From positions 3,658,001 through 3,722,000 of the forward strand of contig NC_009659.1 of assembly GCF_000013625.1 (NCBI RefSeq): 64,000 bases of DNA, given 5' to 3'. Both the position numbers and the translations under genes were made by a program. Below are positions 46,093 to 55,492 of this stretch, piece after piece. The stretch is from Janthinobacterium sp. Marseille. GTDB lineage: Bacteria; Pseudomonadota; Gammaproteobacteria; Burkholderiales; Burkholderiaceae_D. How positions within the stretch are numbered: position 1 is the stretch's first letter; the number at the start of each line of letters is the position of its first letter. The notes under the pieces were generated by a model. It was given only the letters and a program-made list of their open reading frames with translations. It was not told the origin of the DNA and did no database searches.

Positions 46093-46611
46093 ATGAAATC
46101 GATACTGAAAGCCATGCTGCTCACCACCGCCTTATATGCGGCAGGTGCACAGGCAGCCCCCTTCGGCAAACCAACTGCAGCACCTGAATTCACCGGCATT
46201 GAAAAGTGGCTGAACTCAGAACCACTGACCATGCAAAAGTTGCGCGGCAAAGTCGTACTGGTCGACTTCTGGACCTATGCCTGCATCAACTGCATACGCA
46301 CTCTGCCTTACGTAAAAAGCTGGCATGAAAAGTACAAGGACCAGGGCCTGGCCGTGGTCGGTGTGCACACACCTGAATATCCGTTCGAACGCTCAACTGA
46401 AAACGTCAGCAAGGCAATCCAGCGCTTTGACATCAAGTATCCGGTCGCACAAGACAATCGCTATGCGACCTGGACTGCATACAGCAACCAGTACTGGCCG
46501 GCCGTCTACCTGATCAACAAGAAGGGACAAATCGTCTACACGCATTTCGGTGAAGGCAAGTACCAGGAAACCGAAGCCAGGATCCAGGCCCTGCTGGCAG
46601 AACCGAATTGA
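46093..46611 (+). CDS. DipZ-like periplasmic thioredoxin-family protein
   Basis: 172 residues from MKSILKAMLL, with a Sec signal peptide (to AQA, about 21). The thioredoxin fold has a CINC active site (Cys64, Cys67) in VDFWTYACINCIRTLPYV, a motif typical of the extracytoplasmic domain of DipZ and TlpA/redoxin proteins, then VVGVHTPEYPFE and a cis-Pro (YWPAVYL). It probably receives electrons from the CcdA protein encoded 2 bp upstream and reduces damaged periplasmic thiols or peroxides. Confidence 0.92.
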   Translation: MKSILKAMLLTTALYAAGAQAAPFGKPTAAPEFTGIEKWLNSEPLTMQKLRGKVVLVDFWTYACINCIRTLPYVKSWHEKYKDQGLAVVGVHTPEYPFERSTENVSKAIQRFDIKYPVAQDNRYATWTAYSNQYWPAVYLINKKGQIVYTHFGEGKYQETEARIQALLAEPN

Positions 46612-46666
46612 AATTTGCAGCAAAACGGCCGGATGGCCATCTATTTTTCACTTAAAGGAAACCATC

Positions 46667-47488
46667 ATGAACAATCTCTACAAACAGGTACTGAAGAGCG
46701 CACTGATCATTAGCCTGGGTGCTTCCAGCGTGTCGCTGCCGACCCTTTCCTTCGCCCGGGATGGCGCATCCAAACCCACCGTCGTACTCGTGCACGGTGC
46801 CTTTGCCGATTCTTCCAGCTGGGATGGCGTGAGCACAAAGTTGATTGCCGACGGCTACAAGGTAATCGGTGCCGCCAATCCCTTGCGTGGAGTGAAAAGC
46901 GATGCGACTTATGTCTCAGGCATTGTGAAAAGCATTTCCGGTCCGGTGATCCTGGTCGGGCACTCTTATGGCGGTTCGGTTATCTCCGCCGCGGCGAATG
47001 GCAATGACAATGTAAAAGGCCTGGTTTTCGTAGCGGCCTTCGCGCCGGAAGCGGGTGAAAGCGCGATCGGCCTGTCGTCAAAATTCCCCGGCAGTACGCT
47101 GGGCACGGCATTGGCAGCGCCAGTCGCCTTGCCTGACGGCGGCAAGGATTTATACATCGACCAGGAAAAATTCCGCCAGCAATTCGCCGCGGATGTGTCG
47201 GCAGGCAAAGCAAAGCTGATGGCAGCGGCGCAACGTCCGGTAACAGAAGCCGCGATTACCGAAGCCTCAGGTGAACCTGCATGGAAAAAACTGCCATCGT
47301 GGTTTGTCTACGGTAAAGCGGATAAAAATATTCCTGAAGCCGCACTAGCCTTCATGGCCAAACGTGCCAACTCGCAAAAGACCATCGCCATCCCCGGTGC
47401 GTCCCACGTCGTGATGACTTCCCATCCGGCCGCAGTCGCCAAGCTGATTGAAACCGCAGCACAAGAATCCACCAACGTGGCGCAGTAA
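46667..47488 (+). CDS. Exported alpha/beta hydrolase (serine type)
   Basis: 273 residues with a Sec signal peptide (cut near SFA, residue 30). It has an oxyanion region LVHGAFADSSSWDG, nucleophile Ser100 in GHSYGGSV, the acid in a YGKADKNIPE segment and a catalytic His in PGASHVVMTSHP. It resembles esterase-like proteins of the EstC/methylesterase-related group. Its substrate is unknown. It is the third gene of the ccdA operon, with AAAGGAAA before the ATG, and a GC-rich hairpin follows. Confidence 0.85.
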   Translation: MNNLYKQVLKSALIISLGASSVSLPTLSFARDGASKPTVVLVHGAFADSSSWDGVSTKLIADGYKVIGAANPLRGVKSDATYVSGIVKSISGPVILVGHSYGGSVISAAANGNDNVKGLVFVAAFAPEAGESAIGLSSKFPGSTLGTALAAPVALPDGGKDLYIDQEKFRQQFAADVSAGKAKLMAAAQRPVTEAAITEASGEPAWKKLPSWFVYGKADKNIPEAALAFMAKRANSQKTIAIPGASHVVMTSHPAAVAKLIETAAQESTNVAQ

Positions 47489-47495
47489 GTCGGCA

Positions 47496-47523
47496 TCCCG
47501 GGCGAGGCCCTCTTTGCCCGGGA
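47496..47523 (+). terminator. Hairpin between the two stress operons
   Basis: TCCCGGGC (47496-47503) pairs with GCCCGGGA (47516-47523). The following GCTCTTT is a poor T-tract, so termination may be partial. It separates the ccdA operon from promoter B. Confidence 0.5.
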
Positions 47524-47527
47524 GCTC

Positions 47528-47633
47528 TTTGTATCTGCATGTATCAACTTTTTTACAGATACACAGGCATACAAAACCAGCCGCAACAGACACATTGAAG
47601 ATACACGCGCGCCTTAAAGTTTAGTCATACCAA
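47528..47633 (+). promoter_or_regulatory. Composite promoter B of the epoxide-hydrolase operon
   Basis: TGTATC repeat at 47530 and 47540 (10-bp period), inverted GATACA/CATACA at 47558 and 47568 (10-bp period), CAGACAC at 47587 and AAGATAC at 47598 (11-bp period), possible -10 TAAAGT (47615-47620) and GTCATACCAA (47624-47633). Distances from the first TGTATC to the inverted GATACA, the GACACA and the GTCATAC elements are 28, 59 and 94 bp, against 29, 60 and 95 bp in promoter A. Confidence 0.7.
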
Positions 47634-47683
47634 TCAGGGCAAAGCCGGTAAGCGGCCCCTCTTAAATACAAAGGATGTTCAAT

Positions 47684-48709
47684 ATGTCTGACGTCAATCT
47701 GAAACGTCGCCGCCTGCTGGGTGGTACTGCGCTCGGTATCGCTGCGACCCAAATGCCCTTCATTGGCAGCGCATATGCAAATCCCGCGCAGTCTTCCGCA
47801 CTCACAAGCATGGAGCCCTTGAAGTATGTCAATGCAGGCGTACTGAACATCGCTTACTACGAAGCCGGCCCGGCACATGGTCCGGTGGTATTGCTGTTGC
47901 ACGGCTATCCGTATGACATCCATAGCTATATCGATGTCGCCGCGATACTCGCAGCAAAAGGTTGTCGTGTCATCGTGCCGCACCTGCGCGGACATGGTGG
48001 CACCACCTTCCTCGACAACAGCACATTGCGTACTGGCCAACAGTCGGCCGTGGCACTGGACATCATCGCCTTGATGGATGCCTTGAAGATCGAACGTGCC
48101 CTCATGGCCGGTTACGACTGGGGCGCACGCACCGCCTGCATCATTGCCGCGCTGTGGCCGGAGCGTTGCCTCGGCCTGCTCTCGGTCAACGGTTACCTGA
48201 TCCAAAACATCGCACGCAATGCGCAGCCTTTACCGGCACAGGCTGAAGTCGGCTGGTGGTACCAGTATTACTTTGCGACCGAGCGTGGCGTTGCTGGATT
48301 GACGGCCAACCGCAAGGACATTGCCCGCATTATCTGGAAAACCAATTCCCCGACCTGGCATTTCGACGATGCGACTTTCAATCGCGCCACCGCCTCTTTC
48401 GACAATCCGGATTATGTCGCCATCGTGATTCACAACTATCGCTGGCGGCTTTCGCTGGCAGCCGGCGACCCGCAATACGATGCACTGGAAAAACGGCTGG
48501 CGGCACAACCAGTCATCGCGATTCCAACCATCACCATGGATGGCGACTCGGATGGCGTAGTACCGGCTACAGACGGCAAGGCGTATGCAAGCAAGTTCAG
48601 CGGCCCGCGTACGCATCGCATCATCAAGGGCGCGGGCCACAACTTGCCGCAGGAAGCACCACAGGAATTTTCAGCAGCAGTGATGACACTGCTCGCCAAT
48701 GCACGTTGA
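47684..48709 (+). CDS. Epoxide-hydrolase-like alpha/beta hydrolase, Tat-type signal
   Basis: 341 residues from ATG 47684; an in-frame ATG three codons upstream overlaps the AAAGG ribosome-binding site. The N-terminus NLKRRRLLGGTALGIAA has a twin-arginine-type signal. The hydrolase core has an HGYP oxyanion motif (LLLHGYPYD), a nucleophile-elbow Asp145 (AGYDWGART), as in epoxide hydrolases and haloalkane dehalogenases, and a catalytic His (GAGHNLPQEAP). The Asp rather than Ser nucleophile separates it from the esterase upstream. First gene of operon B. Confidence 0.88.
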   Translation: MSDVNLKRRRLLGGTALGIAATQMPFIGSAYANPAQSSALTSMEPLKYVNAGVLNIAYYEAGPAHGPVVLLLHGYPYDIHSYIDVAAILAAKGCRVIVPHLRGHGGTTFLDNSTLRTGQQSAVALDIIALMDALKIERALMAGYDWGARTACIIAALWPERCLGLLSVNGYLIQNIARNAQPLPAQAEVGWWYQYYFATERGVAGLTANRKDIARIIWKTNSPTWHFDDATFNRATASFDNPDYVAIVIHNYRWRLSLAAGDPQYDALEKRLAAQPVIAIPTITMDGDSDGVVPATDGKAYASKFSGPRTHRIIKGAGHNLPQEAPQEFSAAVMTLLANAR

Positions 48710-48764
48710 TATACACGACTGAATTTACAGCAGCAAACCACTCACTTTAAACAGGAGCACTACC

Positions 48765-49181
48765 ATGACAAGCACAAGCAAAGTACTGTACACCGGCAAA
48801 ACCCACACCTCCGGCGGCCGCGATGGCACATCACAGAGTTCCGACGGCCGTCTGGATATCAAACTTTCTTCACCTGGCTCCAGCGGTGCCGGCACCAATC
48901 CGGAACAACTGTTTGCAGCAGGCTGGTCCGCATGCTTCATCGGCGCAATGGGTCTTGCGGCAGGAAAAATGAAAATCAAACTGCCGGCCGATCTGGCCGT
49001 CGATGCTGAAGTCGACTTGTGCAATGCCGATGGCGCTTACTTCCTGCAAGCGCGCCTCAATGTCAGCGTGCCGGGCCTGGAACACGATGTCGTACAAGCG
49101 CTGGTCGATGCAGCGCATCAAACCTGCCCGTACTCCAAAGCGACGCGCGGCAATATCGACGTCGTCATCAATCTGGCCTAG
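48765..49181 (+). CDS. ohr: Organic hydroperoxide resistance protein Ohr
   Basis: A 138-residue OsmC/Ohr family peroxidase that reduces organic and fatty-acid hydroperoxides in the cytosol. The reactive Cys57 (WSACFIGAM) and resolving Cys121 (TCPYSKATRGN) are in the Ohr positions, and the length and KVLYTGKTHTSGGRDG start are typical of Ohr rather than OsmC. No ohrR (MarR-type) gene is adjacent, which fits control by another regulator. AGGAGC precedes the ATG. Confidence 0.94.
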   Translation: MTSTSKVLYTGKTHTSGGRDGTSQSSDGRLDIKLSSPGSSGAGTNPEQLFAAGWSACFIGAMGLAAGKMKIKLPADLAVDAEVDLCNADGAYFLQARLNVSVPGLEHDVVQALVDAAHQTCPYSKATRGNIDVVINLA

Positions 49182-49248
49182 ATCTTCCCGTAGTGGAGCC
49201 GCACACGTGGCTCCACACTCACCGCCATTCCACCGCAAGGAAAGCATC

Positions 49249-50541
49249 ATGTCAGACCAGCCAACTTTCTCATCTATCACCCGTCGCAACTTTCTCGCCA
49301 CCACGGCCGCCGCCGGTGCTGCCAGCCTGCTGCCGGGCTCAGTATTCGCAGCGAGCGAAAACAGCACCATCCGTCCGTTTCGCATTCATGTCCCGCAAGA
49401 AGCCATTACTGATTTGCACCGACGCCTGGCCGGCACACGCTGGCCTGCGCGCGAAACCGTCAGCGACCAGTCACAAGGTGTGCCCCTGAATAAAATCCAG
49501 CCATTGGTACGTTACTGGCAAAAAGAATACGACTGGCGCAAAGTAGAAAAGCGCCTGAATGCATTGCCGCAATTCATTACCAAAATAGACGGACTGGATA
49601 TCCAGTTTGCGCACATCCGTTCCAAACATGAAAATGCACTGCCGCTGGTCATCACCCATGGCTGGCCCGGTTCCATCATGGAATTGCTGAAGGTCATAGG
49701 CCCGCTGACTGACCCGACTGCTTACGGTGGCCGTGCAGAAGATGCTTTCCACCTGGTACTGCCATCCATGCCCGGCTATGGTTTTTCCGGCAAACCGCAA
49801 GGCACAGGTTGGGGCCCGGAACGCATCGGCCGCGCCTGGGATGTATTGATGAAACGCCTGGGCTACAAACAATATGTATCGCAAGGTGGCGATTGGGGCT
49901 CGGTGGTTGCCGTCGCAATGGCACGTCAGGCACCATCAGGCTTGCTCGGTATCCACGTCAATATGCCGGCAACCGTACCGGCGGATGTCGCCAAAGCACT
50001 CAACAATAGTGAAGCCGCGCCAACGGGTCTGTCGACGGTTGAAAAGGCAGCGTTCGAGTCACTGAACCATTTGTATAAAAAGGGCGGCGGCTATGCTGCA
50101 ATGATGGTGACGCGGCCGCAAACATTGGGTTACGCACTGGAAGACTCACCGGTCGGCCTGGCCGCCTTCTTTTACGACAAATTCAGTGAGTGGACGTATA
50201 GCGGCGGCGATGCCGACAAGGCCTTCACCAAGGATGAAATGCTGGATGACATTTCGCTGTACTGGTTCACGAAAACAGCCACTTCGTCCGCGCAACTGTA
50301 CTGGGAAAACAATAACAATAATTTCAATGCGGTAGAACAGAAAACGGCTGAAATTGCGATCCCGGTTGCCGTCAGCGTATTCCCGGGCGAGATCTATCGC
50401 GCACCAAAAAGCTGGACCGAACGTGCGTATCGCAATCTCATTTACTTCAATGAAGTCGACCAAGGCGGCCATTTCGCGTCATGGGAACAACCACAACTCT
50501 TCAGTGTTGAATTGCGTGCAGCATTCAAATCATTGCGCTGA
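49249..50541 (+). CDS. Epoxide hydrolase (EHN family), Tat signal
   Basis: 430 residues from MSDQPTFSSI with AAGGAAAG upstream. A twin-arginine signal (SITRRNFLATTAAAGAA) ends near residue 35. The epoxide-hydrolase N-terminal domain (PFRIHVPQEAITDLHRRLAGTRWP) is followed by the core: HGWPGS oxyanion motif, nucleophile Asp215 in QGGDWGSVVA and catalytic His in DQGGHFASWEQP. It is the last gene of operon B, before a strong terminator. It is probably exported, which is unusual for this family in bacteria. Confidence 0.93.
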   Translation: MSDQPTFSSITRRNFLATTAAAGAASLLPGSVFAASENSTIRPFRIHVPQEAITDLHRRLAGTRWPARETVSDQSQGVPLNKIQPLVRYWQKEYDWRKVEKRLNALPQFITKIDGLDIQFAHIRSKHENALPLVITHGWPGSIMELLKVIGPLTDPTAYGGRAEDAFHLVLPSMPGYGFSGKPQGTGWGPERIGRAWDVLMKRLGYKQYVSQGGDWGSVVAVAMARQAPSGLLGIHVNMPATVPADVAKALNNSEAAPTGLSTVEKAAFESLNHLYKKGGGYAAMMVTRPQTLGYALEDSPVGLAAFFYDKFSEWTYSGGDADKAFTKDEMLDDISLYWFTKTATSSAQLYWENNNNNFNAVEQKTAEIAIPVAVSVFPGEIYRAPKSWTERAYRNLIYFNEVDQGGHFASWEQPQLFSVELRAAFKSLR

Positions 50542-50591
50542 TTACATGCATTAACCCTGCAATCATCTGCGCGAAGTTTGTCTTATATATA

Positions 50592-50630
50592 AAAAAGCGA
50601 TCCGGATATGTAATCTCCGGATCGCTTTTT
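50592..50630. terminator. Strong bidirectional terminator
   Basis: AAAAAGCGATCCGGA (50592-50606) and TCCGGATCGCTTTTT (50616-50630) form a perfect 15-bp stem, with A- and T-tracts on both sides. It serves the plus-strand epoxide-hydrolase operon and the convergent AhpD-like gene. Confidence 0.95.
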
Positions 50631-50650
50631 CGATTCAAAACCCCGTGCTT

Positions 50651-51082
50651 TTATTGCCGCATGCCAATCGCCAGGCGATTAAATGCACTCATCAAGGCAA
50701 TCGCAAAACTCAGGTCGGCAATTTCAACATCCGTGAAATGCGCTTTCAAGGGTTCGAAATCCTCATCCGGCGCATGGGTCTTGTCGACATGCGTAAGCGA
50801 CTCGGTCCACGCCAGCGCTGCAGCTTCACGTTCGGTGAAGAGTGCACTCACGCGCCATCCGGCCAGGCTATCCAGCTTTGCATCCTTCACTCCATCTGCA
50901 CGTAGTGCTTTCGCATGCATTTCCAGGCAAAAAGCACAGCCATTGATTTGTGACATGCGTAACCACACCAATTCAATCAATTGTTTGCCCAGGCTACTCT
51001 TTTCCAGCGCCTTTTTCGTCGCGGCGAAGCCCTGGTAAGCCTCAGGGGAAAGGGTCCAGTAGGATAAACGAAGGGTACTCAT
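50651..51082 (-). CDS. AhpD-like carboxymuconolactone decarboxylase family protein
   Basis: 143 residues from MSTLRLSYWTLSP, with CGGAGA upstream; the longer frame to 51202 lacks family sequence. The AhpD core shows ELVWLRMSQINGCAFCLEMH: a Glu, the CxxC pair and the His of the proton-relay system. Single-domain proteins of this type are alkylhydroperoxidase-related. It is convergent with the epoxide-hydrolase operon. No copy of the stress-promoter motifs is obvious upstream, so shared control is not shown. Confidence 0.9.
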   Translation of the reverse strand: MSTLRLSYWTLSPEAYQGFAATKKALEKSSLGKQLIELVWLRMSQINGCAFCLEMHAKALRADGVKDAKLDSLAGWRVSALFTEREAAALAWTESLTHVDKTHAPDEDFEPLKAHFTDVEIADLSFAIALMSAFNRLAIGMRQ

Positions 51083-51291
51083 GGTCAATCTCCGGTAAAT
51101 AAGAAGGTATTCAACGCTCACATGCGGCACATGATGCTCATGTGAAATCTGTGTTGCATAGCCAATACTGTAAAAGAACCATGCCCCATGGAACAGGTGC
51201 AAGAATTGAAGAAACTAATGGGACATTGCTTAACGGATGTGCAAGGCGGGAAAGATACAGACCCAAACGAGGCCAAGATATGTGAAAGCAT

Positions 51292-51326
51292 AAAAAAATG
51301 CGAAGCCCGGAGAGCTTCGCATTTTT
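51292..51326 (-). terminator. Terminator after sdaA
   Basis: AAAAATGCGAAGC (51294-51306) pairs with GCTTCGCATTTTT (51314-51326). On the minus strand seven T residues follow the stem. It lies ~50 bp after the serine dehydratase stop codon. The rest of 51083-51293, upstream of the AhpD-like gene, shows no gene. Confidence 0.92.
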
Positions 51327-51378
51327 ATTGATACATTCAGTGCAGGCAGATATTAAAGCGGCAATTCGGCAAATCCCT

Positions 51379-52758
51379 TCAGCATTCGATCACATTGACC
51401 GCAAGGCCGCCACGCGATGTTTCCTTGTACTTCGTCTTCATATCCGCGCCGGTCTCGCGCATGGTTTTAATCACATTATCAAGTGACACAAAATGACGCC
51501 CGTCACCGTGCAAGGACATGCGCACTGCATTGATAGCTTTGACCGACCCCATTGCATTACGCTCGATACAGGGCACCTGCACCAGCCCGCCAATGGGATC
51601 ACAAGTCAGCCCGAGGTTGTGCTCCATACCGATTTCGGCTGCATTTTCAACCTGCTCCGGCGTACCGCCCATCACCTCCGCCAAGCCTCCTGCAGCCATC
51701 GAGCATGCCACGCCGACTTCTCCCTGGCACCCGACTTCCGCCCCGGAAATCGAAGCATTCTCTTTGTACAGGATGCCGATCGCCGCTGCTGTCAGCAAAA
51801 ATCGTACGATGCCATCTTCATTCGCTCCCGGCACAAAGCGATGGTAGTAGTGCAGGACCGCCGGGATGATGCCGGCCGCGCCGTTGGTCGGCGCGGTGAC
51901 GACACGGCCGCCGGTCGCGTTTTCTTCATTCACCGCAAGTGCGAATAAATTGACCCAATCGAGAGTGGTCAGGGGATCGCTCACTCCGCCTTCCGCCTGC
52001 GTCAACAGCCTCCGATGCAAGGCAGCTGCGCGACGTCGAACCTGCATAGGCCCGGGCAAGATACCTTCCTGTTCGCAGCCGCGCGCGACACATTGCTGCA
52101 TCACATGCCAGATTTTTAGCAGGCCACTGCGAATCTCTTCTTCGGAACGCCAAACTTTTTCGTTCTCCATCATCAGTTGGCTGATCGAGATATTGTTGGC
52201 TGCACAAAGCCTCAACAGGTCTGCGCCGCTATGGAATGGATAAGGCTGATTAGTGCTGTCTGGCACGAGACGGTCTTCTGCGGCAGCGTTTTCATTGACG
52301 ACAAAGCCGCCACCGACCGAGTAATACACTTTGCTGGCAAGTTCAGCCTGATTCGCATCGTAGGCAGTGAAACGCATGCCATTGGAGTGATACGGCAATA
52401 TGCGCCGCCGGTAAAACAGCATGTGTTCCTTCTCGATGAAACCGACTTCCCGCTCCCCCAGCAACTTGATACTGGCGCTACCGCGAATCTTGGCAAGCTT
52501 GGCCTCAATCGTGTCAATATCAACCAAATCGGGGGCTTCGCCCAGCAGCCCGAGCAGCACCGCCTTGTCGCTGCCATGACCTTTTCCGGTCGCACCGAGT
52601 GAGCCAAACAACTCGGCCTTGATACCGTGCGTAGACTCCAGCAGGCCGTTCTCTTTCAAACCGTTGGCAAAGGTGGCTGCAGCCCGCATTGGCCCCACTG
52701 TATGGGAGCTGGAGGGGCCAATGCCTATCTTAAACAGTTCGAATACGCTGATTGCCAT
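51379..52758 (-). CDS. sdaA: L-serine dehydratase, single-chain iron-sulfur type
   Basis: Deaminates L-serine to pyruvate and ammonia. 459 residues from [23 protein letters not shown], with AAGGAAAC upstream. The beta domain (N-terminal ~150) contains the SSSHT serine-binding loop. The alpha domain carries family 4Fe-4S-ligand cysteines in [18 protein letters not shown] and [14 protein letters not shown], and the C-terminus ends in a Cys (NVIEC), as in SdaA, where the tail Cys enters the active site. It is the last gene of the DUF3100 - amidohydrolase - sdaA operon. Confidence 0.95.
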   Translation of the reverse strand: MAISVFELFKIGIGPSSSHTVGPMRAAATFANGLKENGLLESTHGIKAELFGSLGATGKGHGSDKAVLLGLLGEAPDLVDIDTIEAKLAKIRGSASIKLLGEREVGFIEKEHMLFYRRRILPYHSNGMRFTAYDANQAELASKVYYSVGGGFVVNENAAAEDRLVPDSTNQPYPFHSGADLLRLCAANNISISQLMMENEKVWRSEEEIRSGLLKIWHVMQQCVARGCEQEGILPGPMQVRRRAAALHRRLLTQAEGGVSDPLTTLDWVNLFALAVNEENATGGRVVTAPTNGAAGIIPAVLHYYHRFVPGANEDGIVRFLLTAAAIGILYKENASISGAEVGCQGEVGVACSMAAGGLAEVMGGTPEQVENAAEIGMEHNLGLTCDPIGGLVQVPCIERNAMGSVKAINAVRMSLHGDGRHFVSLDNVIKTMRETGADMKTKYKETSRGGLAVNVIEC

Positions 52759-52783
52759 GCTGTTTCCTTCCCAGGTGAAGTAA

Positions 52784-53980
52784 TTACGCGGCAACTGCAG
52801 CTGTTACGCCGGCATCGATAGTCTTGCTGCCAGCGCCCATCACATCGCGCACCAGTTCGATCCAGAACGACGCCCCGAGTTCGATAGTATCGTCATTGAA
52901 ATCATAATGGGGATTGTGCAAAGGAATCGTTTCGTCGCGATCGACACCCATCCATATATAAGCACCCGGCTTGCTGTTGAGCATAAAGGAAAAGTCTTCC
53001 GATGCCATCGACGGCACACAATCCCAATCGACCTTATCTTTTCCAACCACCGCGCTCGCAGCGCGAATGGCGATATCGGTCTCCTGATGAGAATTAATCG
53101 TTGCCGGATAGGCATAACGGTAAGACACCGTTGCGCTGGCACCGTTGGATTGTGCAATGCCGCCGCTAATCTCTGTCAGCAGATCATGAATACGCTGCTG
53201 GGTACTCGCAGAAAAGCAACGTACCGTGCCACGGATGACTGCCGTATCGGGCAATACGTTCCAGGCTTCACCACCGTGGATTTGGGTGACACTGACAACC
53301 GCAGTCTCTTGCGGCGGCAAGCGACGGCTAACGATGGTTTGTAGAGCCAGGACCAGCTGGCTGGCACAAACCAGCGAGTCGATGCTGCGCTCAGGCATCG
53401 CCGCATGGCTGCCGACACCTTGAATCGTGATTTCAAACGTATCAAAAGATGCCATCATCGGCCCGTGATTGATGGCAAAACGCCCCATCTGCACGCCAGG
53501 CCAGTTATGCATGCCAAACACCATGTCGCATGGAAAGCGCTCAAACAAGCCATCTTCGATCATGACCCGGCCGCCGCCTGCGGCTTCTTCGGCCGGTTGA
53601 AATATGAAGTTAATCGTGCCGGTCCACTCTGTATTCTTGCTGAGTGCTACTGCTGCACCGAGCAACATTGCAGTATGGCCGTCATGGCCACAGGCGTGCA
53701 TCTTCCCTTCGTGTTGAGACTTATGGGCAAAGTCGTTTTTTTCAGATAAAGGAAGTGCATCCATATCGGCGCGCAGACCGATTTTTGGTCCGTCACCACG
53801 CTTCAGTGTTCCTACTACACCGGTACGACCCACACCCTCTTCCACCGCGATACCGTTTTCACGTAAAACCGAGGCAACCAGCTGAGCAGTTGAAACCTCT
53901 TCGAAAGCCAGTTCCGGAGAGGCATGAAAAGTGTGCCGCCACTTAATCATGTCTGCGATGAGATTCTTATCCAGAGACAT
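52784..53980 (-). CDS. M20-family metal-dependent amidohydrolase
   Basis: 398 residues, cytosolic. Metal-binding and catalytic segments of the M20D/AbgB-HipO group are visible: [48 protein letters not shown] and GMHNWPG. Such enzymes release amino acids from N-acyl or N-benzoyl amides or dipeptides; the real substrate is unknown. It lies between the DUF3100 transporter-like gene and sdaA, 25 bp before the latter, which points to a substrate that yields serine. Confidence 0.9.
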   Translation of the reverse strand: MSLDKNLIADMIKWRHTFHASPELAFEEVSTAQLVASVLRENGIAVEEGVGRTGVVGTLKRGDGPKIGLRADMDALPLSEKNDFAHKSQHEGKMHACGHDGHTAMLLGAAVALSKNTEWTGTINFIFQPAEEAAGGGRVMIEDGLFERFPCDMVFGMHNWPGVQMGRFAINHGPMMASFDTFEITIQGVGSHAAMPERSIDSLVCASQLVLALQTIVSRRLPPQETAVVSVTQIHGGEAWNVLPDTAVIRGTVRCFSASTQQRIHDLLTEISGGIAQSNGASATVSYRYAYPATINSHQETDIAIRAASAVVGKDKVDWDCVPSMASEDFSFMLNSKPGAYIWMGVDRDETIPLHNPHYDFNDDTIELGASFWIELVRDVMGAGSKTIDAGVTAAVAA

Positions 53981-54016
53981 TTTTTTACCTTTTCTTCAAT
54001 CAGCTAATAGCTATAT

Positions 54017-55351
54017 TCAATGGTGAAAGAACTGCGCGATCACAGTGGCACCGAGGAAGGTTCCTGCATTCGCCGCGAATGAGACCACGACGATGCGCCA
54101 GCCGAGACGGCGAAACGCCGGGATATCCTTGGCGATGGAAAGGCCTGCAAAAGTCAGCATTGGTGTGATGAATGCGAGGAAACTAATCTTGCCGGTCAAT
54201 TCTGCAATCTGCGTCGCCCAGGGACAGATAGGAGCGGTCAGCAGCATGGCGATAAGCGACACCCAACAGACAGCGGGGATTTTCTTACCGAGGAATTTAT
54301 TCGCCAACACGCCGACCGTCACTGCCGATAAAACAATCAGCATCCCCGGCAACGCTGCAAGCGGATTACTGCCATGGGCGATCCAGTCGCCAATCAAGGT
54401 CAAGCCGCCGGACAGTACCCAGGCGAAACAGATACCGACAGGACCAAGTGCACCACCGTGATCGACGACATGCTCAACGGCGCTTTCCTTTTGCGTAACG
54501 GATGCTGTCGTGGTGCGACCAAGGATCGGCTCCAGTACGCGATATCCCCACACTGCCAATGGCAGCGAGATGAACAATGTGAAATAGGTACCGATGGTGG
54601 TGGTGATCAGATTGCTTGCCGCGGCAAAGGTCATGACTTGCTTGGCCATCTCCGGTGTTTGTTGCGCGGCGATAGCGCCCGACGCGGCTGCCATCATGCT
54701 GCCTGAACCTACGCCGGAACCCATAGCCAGGGCAACCGGATGGAAAATATTCAAACTGGCGATGAAACCTGCCAATACTGCGATGAATAGCGCGCCAAAT
54801 ACCGTACCGGTCAGATACTCCGCCAATACCCCACGCCCCTCGGGAGAATCCATACCGTACTTCTCACCGATGATGGCCAGGCTCGGTTCGCGCCCGACGG
54901 AAAACGTCGCACCGATAGCCTCGCGCTTGATACCCAGCAGCAAGGCCAGGGGCAAACCAATCAGGATCGTGCCGACAAAATGACCGAATTCCTGAAACAC
55001 CAAAGCCCAGCCCGATTCCGCGATCTGCGGCAAGGATGTACCAACCAGCAATCCGAGCTTGGCGACAAACAGCAACAGCGCCGGCTGCAGAATTTTCGCC
55101 GCATCAAATTGCATCACGGTGTCGATACGCATAGGCGCAGGAAGCAGGTTTTTGGACAATCCCAATATCGCACCAATCAGCAAGGCCCAAATCATTGGCA
55201 ATAAGACCACCTTGCCGGGCCCGATATTGAAGGTAAAGGAACCGATCAACTCGGCAATGACCAAAATAATGGCCGCGCAAACATACAATTTCACAAAGCG
55301 GGGAAGACTGTTGCCGCCTGGCATACCACCTACTTCAATTGCTTTTTCCAT
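54017..55351 (-). CDS. DUF3100 multi-spanning membrane protein
   Basis: 444 residues with about 11 hydrophobic segments, which I recognise as DUF3100. Conserved-looking blocks are VGREPSLAIIGEKYGMDSPEGRGVLAEYLTGTVFGA and ALAMGSGVGSGSMMAAASGAIAA. The family has no established function, but it is often found beside M20 amidohydrolases, as here, so it may import the amidohydrolase substrate. It is the first gene of the operon, with AGAGG before the ATG. Confidence 0.8.
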   Translation of the reverse strand: MEKAIEVGGMPGGNSLPRFVKLYVCAAIILVIAELIGSFTFNIGPGKVVLLPMIWALLIGAILGLSKNLLPAPMRIDTVMQFDAAKILQPALLLFVAKLGLLVGTSLPQIAESGWALVFQEFGHFVGTILIGLPLALLLGIKREAIGATFSVGREPSLAIIGEKYGMDSPEGRGVLAEYLTGTVFGALFIAVLAGFIASLNIFHPVALAMGSGVGSGSMMAAASGAIAAQQTPEMAKQVMTFAAASNLITTTIGTYFTLFISLPLAVWGYRVLEPILGRTTTASVTQKESAVEHVVDHGGALGPVGICFAWVLSGGLTLIGDWIAHGSNPLAALPGMLIVLSAVTVGVLANKFLGKKIPAVCWVSLIAMLLTAPICPWATQIAELTGKISFLAFITPMLTFAGLSIAKDIPAFRRLGWRIVVVSFAANAGTFLGATVIAQFFHH

Positions 55352-55428
55352 CGTCCCGCCTCTTAATTTTTTCTAAAAAAGATTGCATTAGCCCCTCTGA
55401 GCAGGCGCTGATTAAGCCGAGATTCTGA

Positions 55429-55478
55429 TCTATAATGAATTGCAATGGATCATCAAATCCATTCTAATTATTAGAATG
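55429..55478. promoter_or_regulatory. Divergent promoters and LysR operator
   Basis: A 19-bp palindrome, CATTCTAAT-T-ATTAGAATG (55460-55478), fits the LysR T-N11-A box and ends 14 bp before the LysR ATG. A second inverted repeat, AATGGAT/ATCCATT (55444-55463), overlaps it. For the minus-strand operon, TTGATG (55456-55451), 16 bp and TATAGA (55434-55429) make a fair promoter. For LysR, TATAAT (55431-55436) is a perfect -10. The two promoters overlap, so one bound regulator could switch both. Confidence 0.7.
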
Positions 55479-55492
55479 CGGAAGTAGACGCT

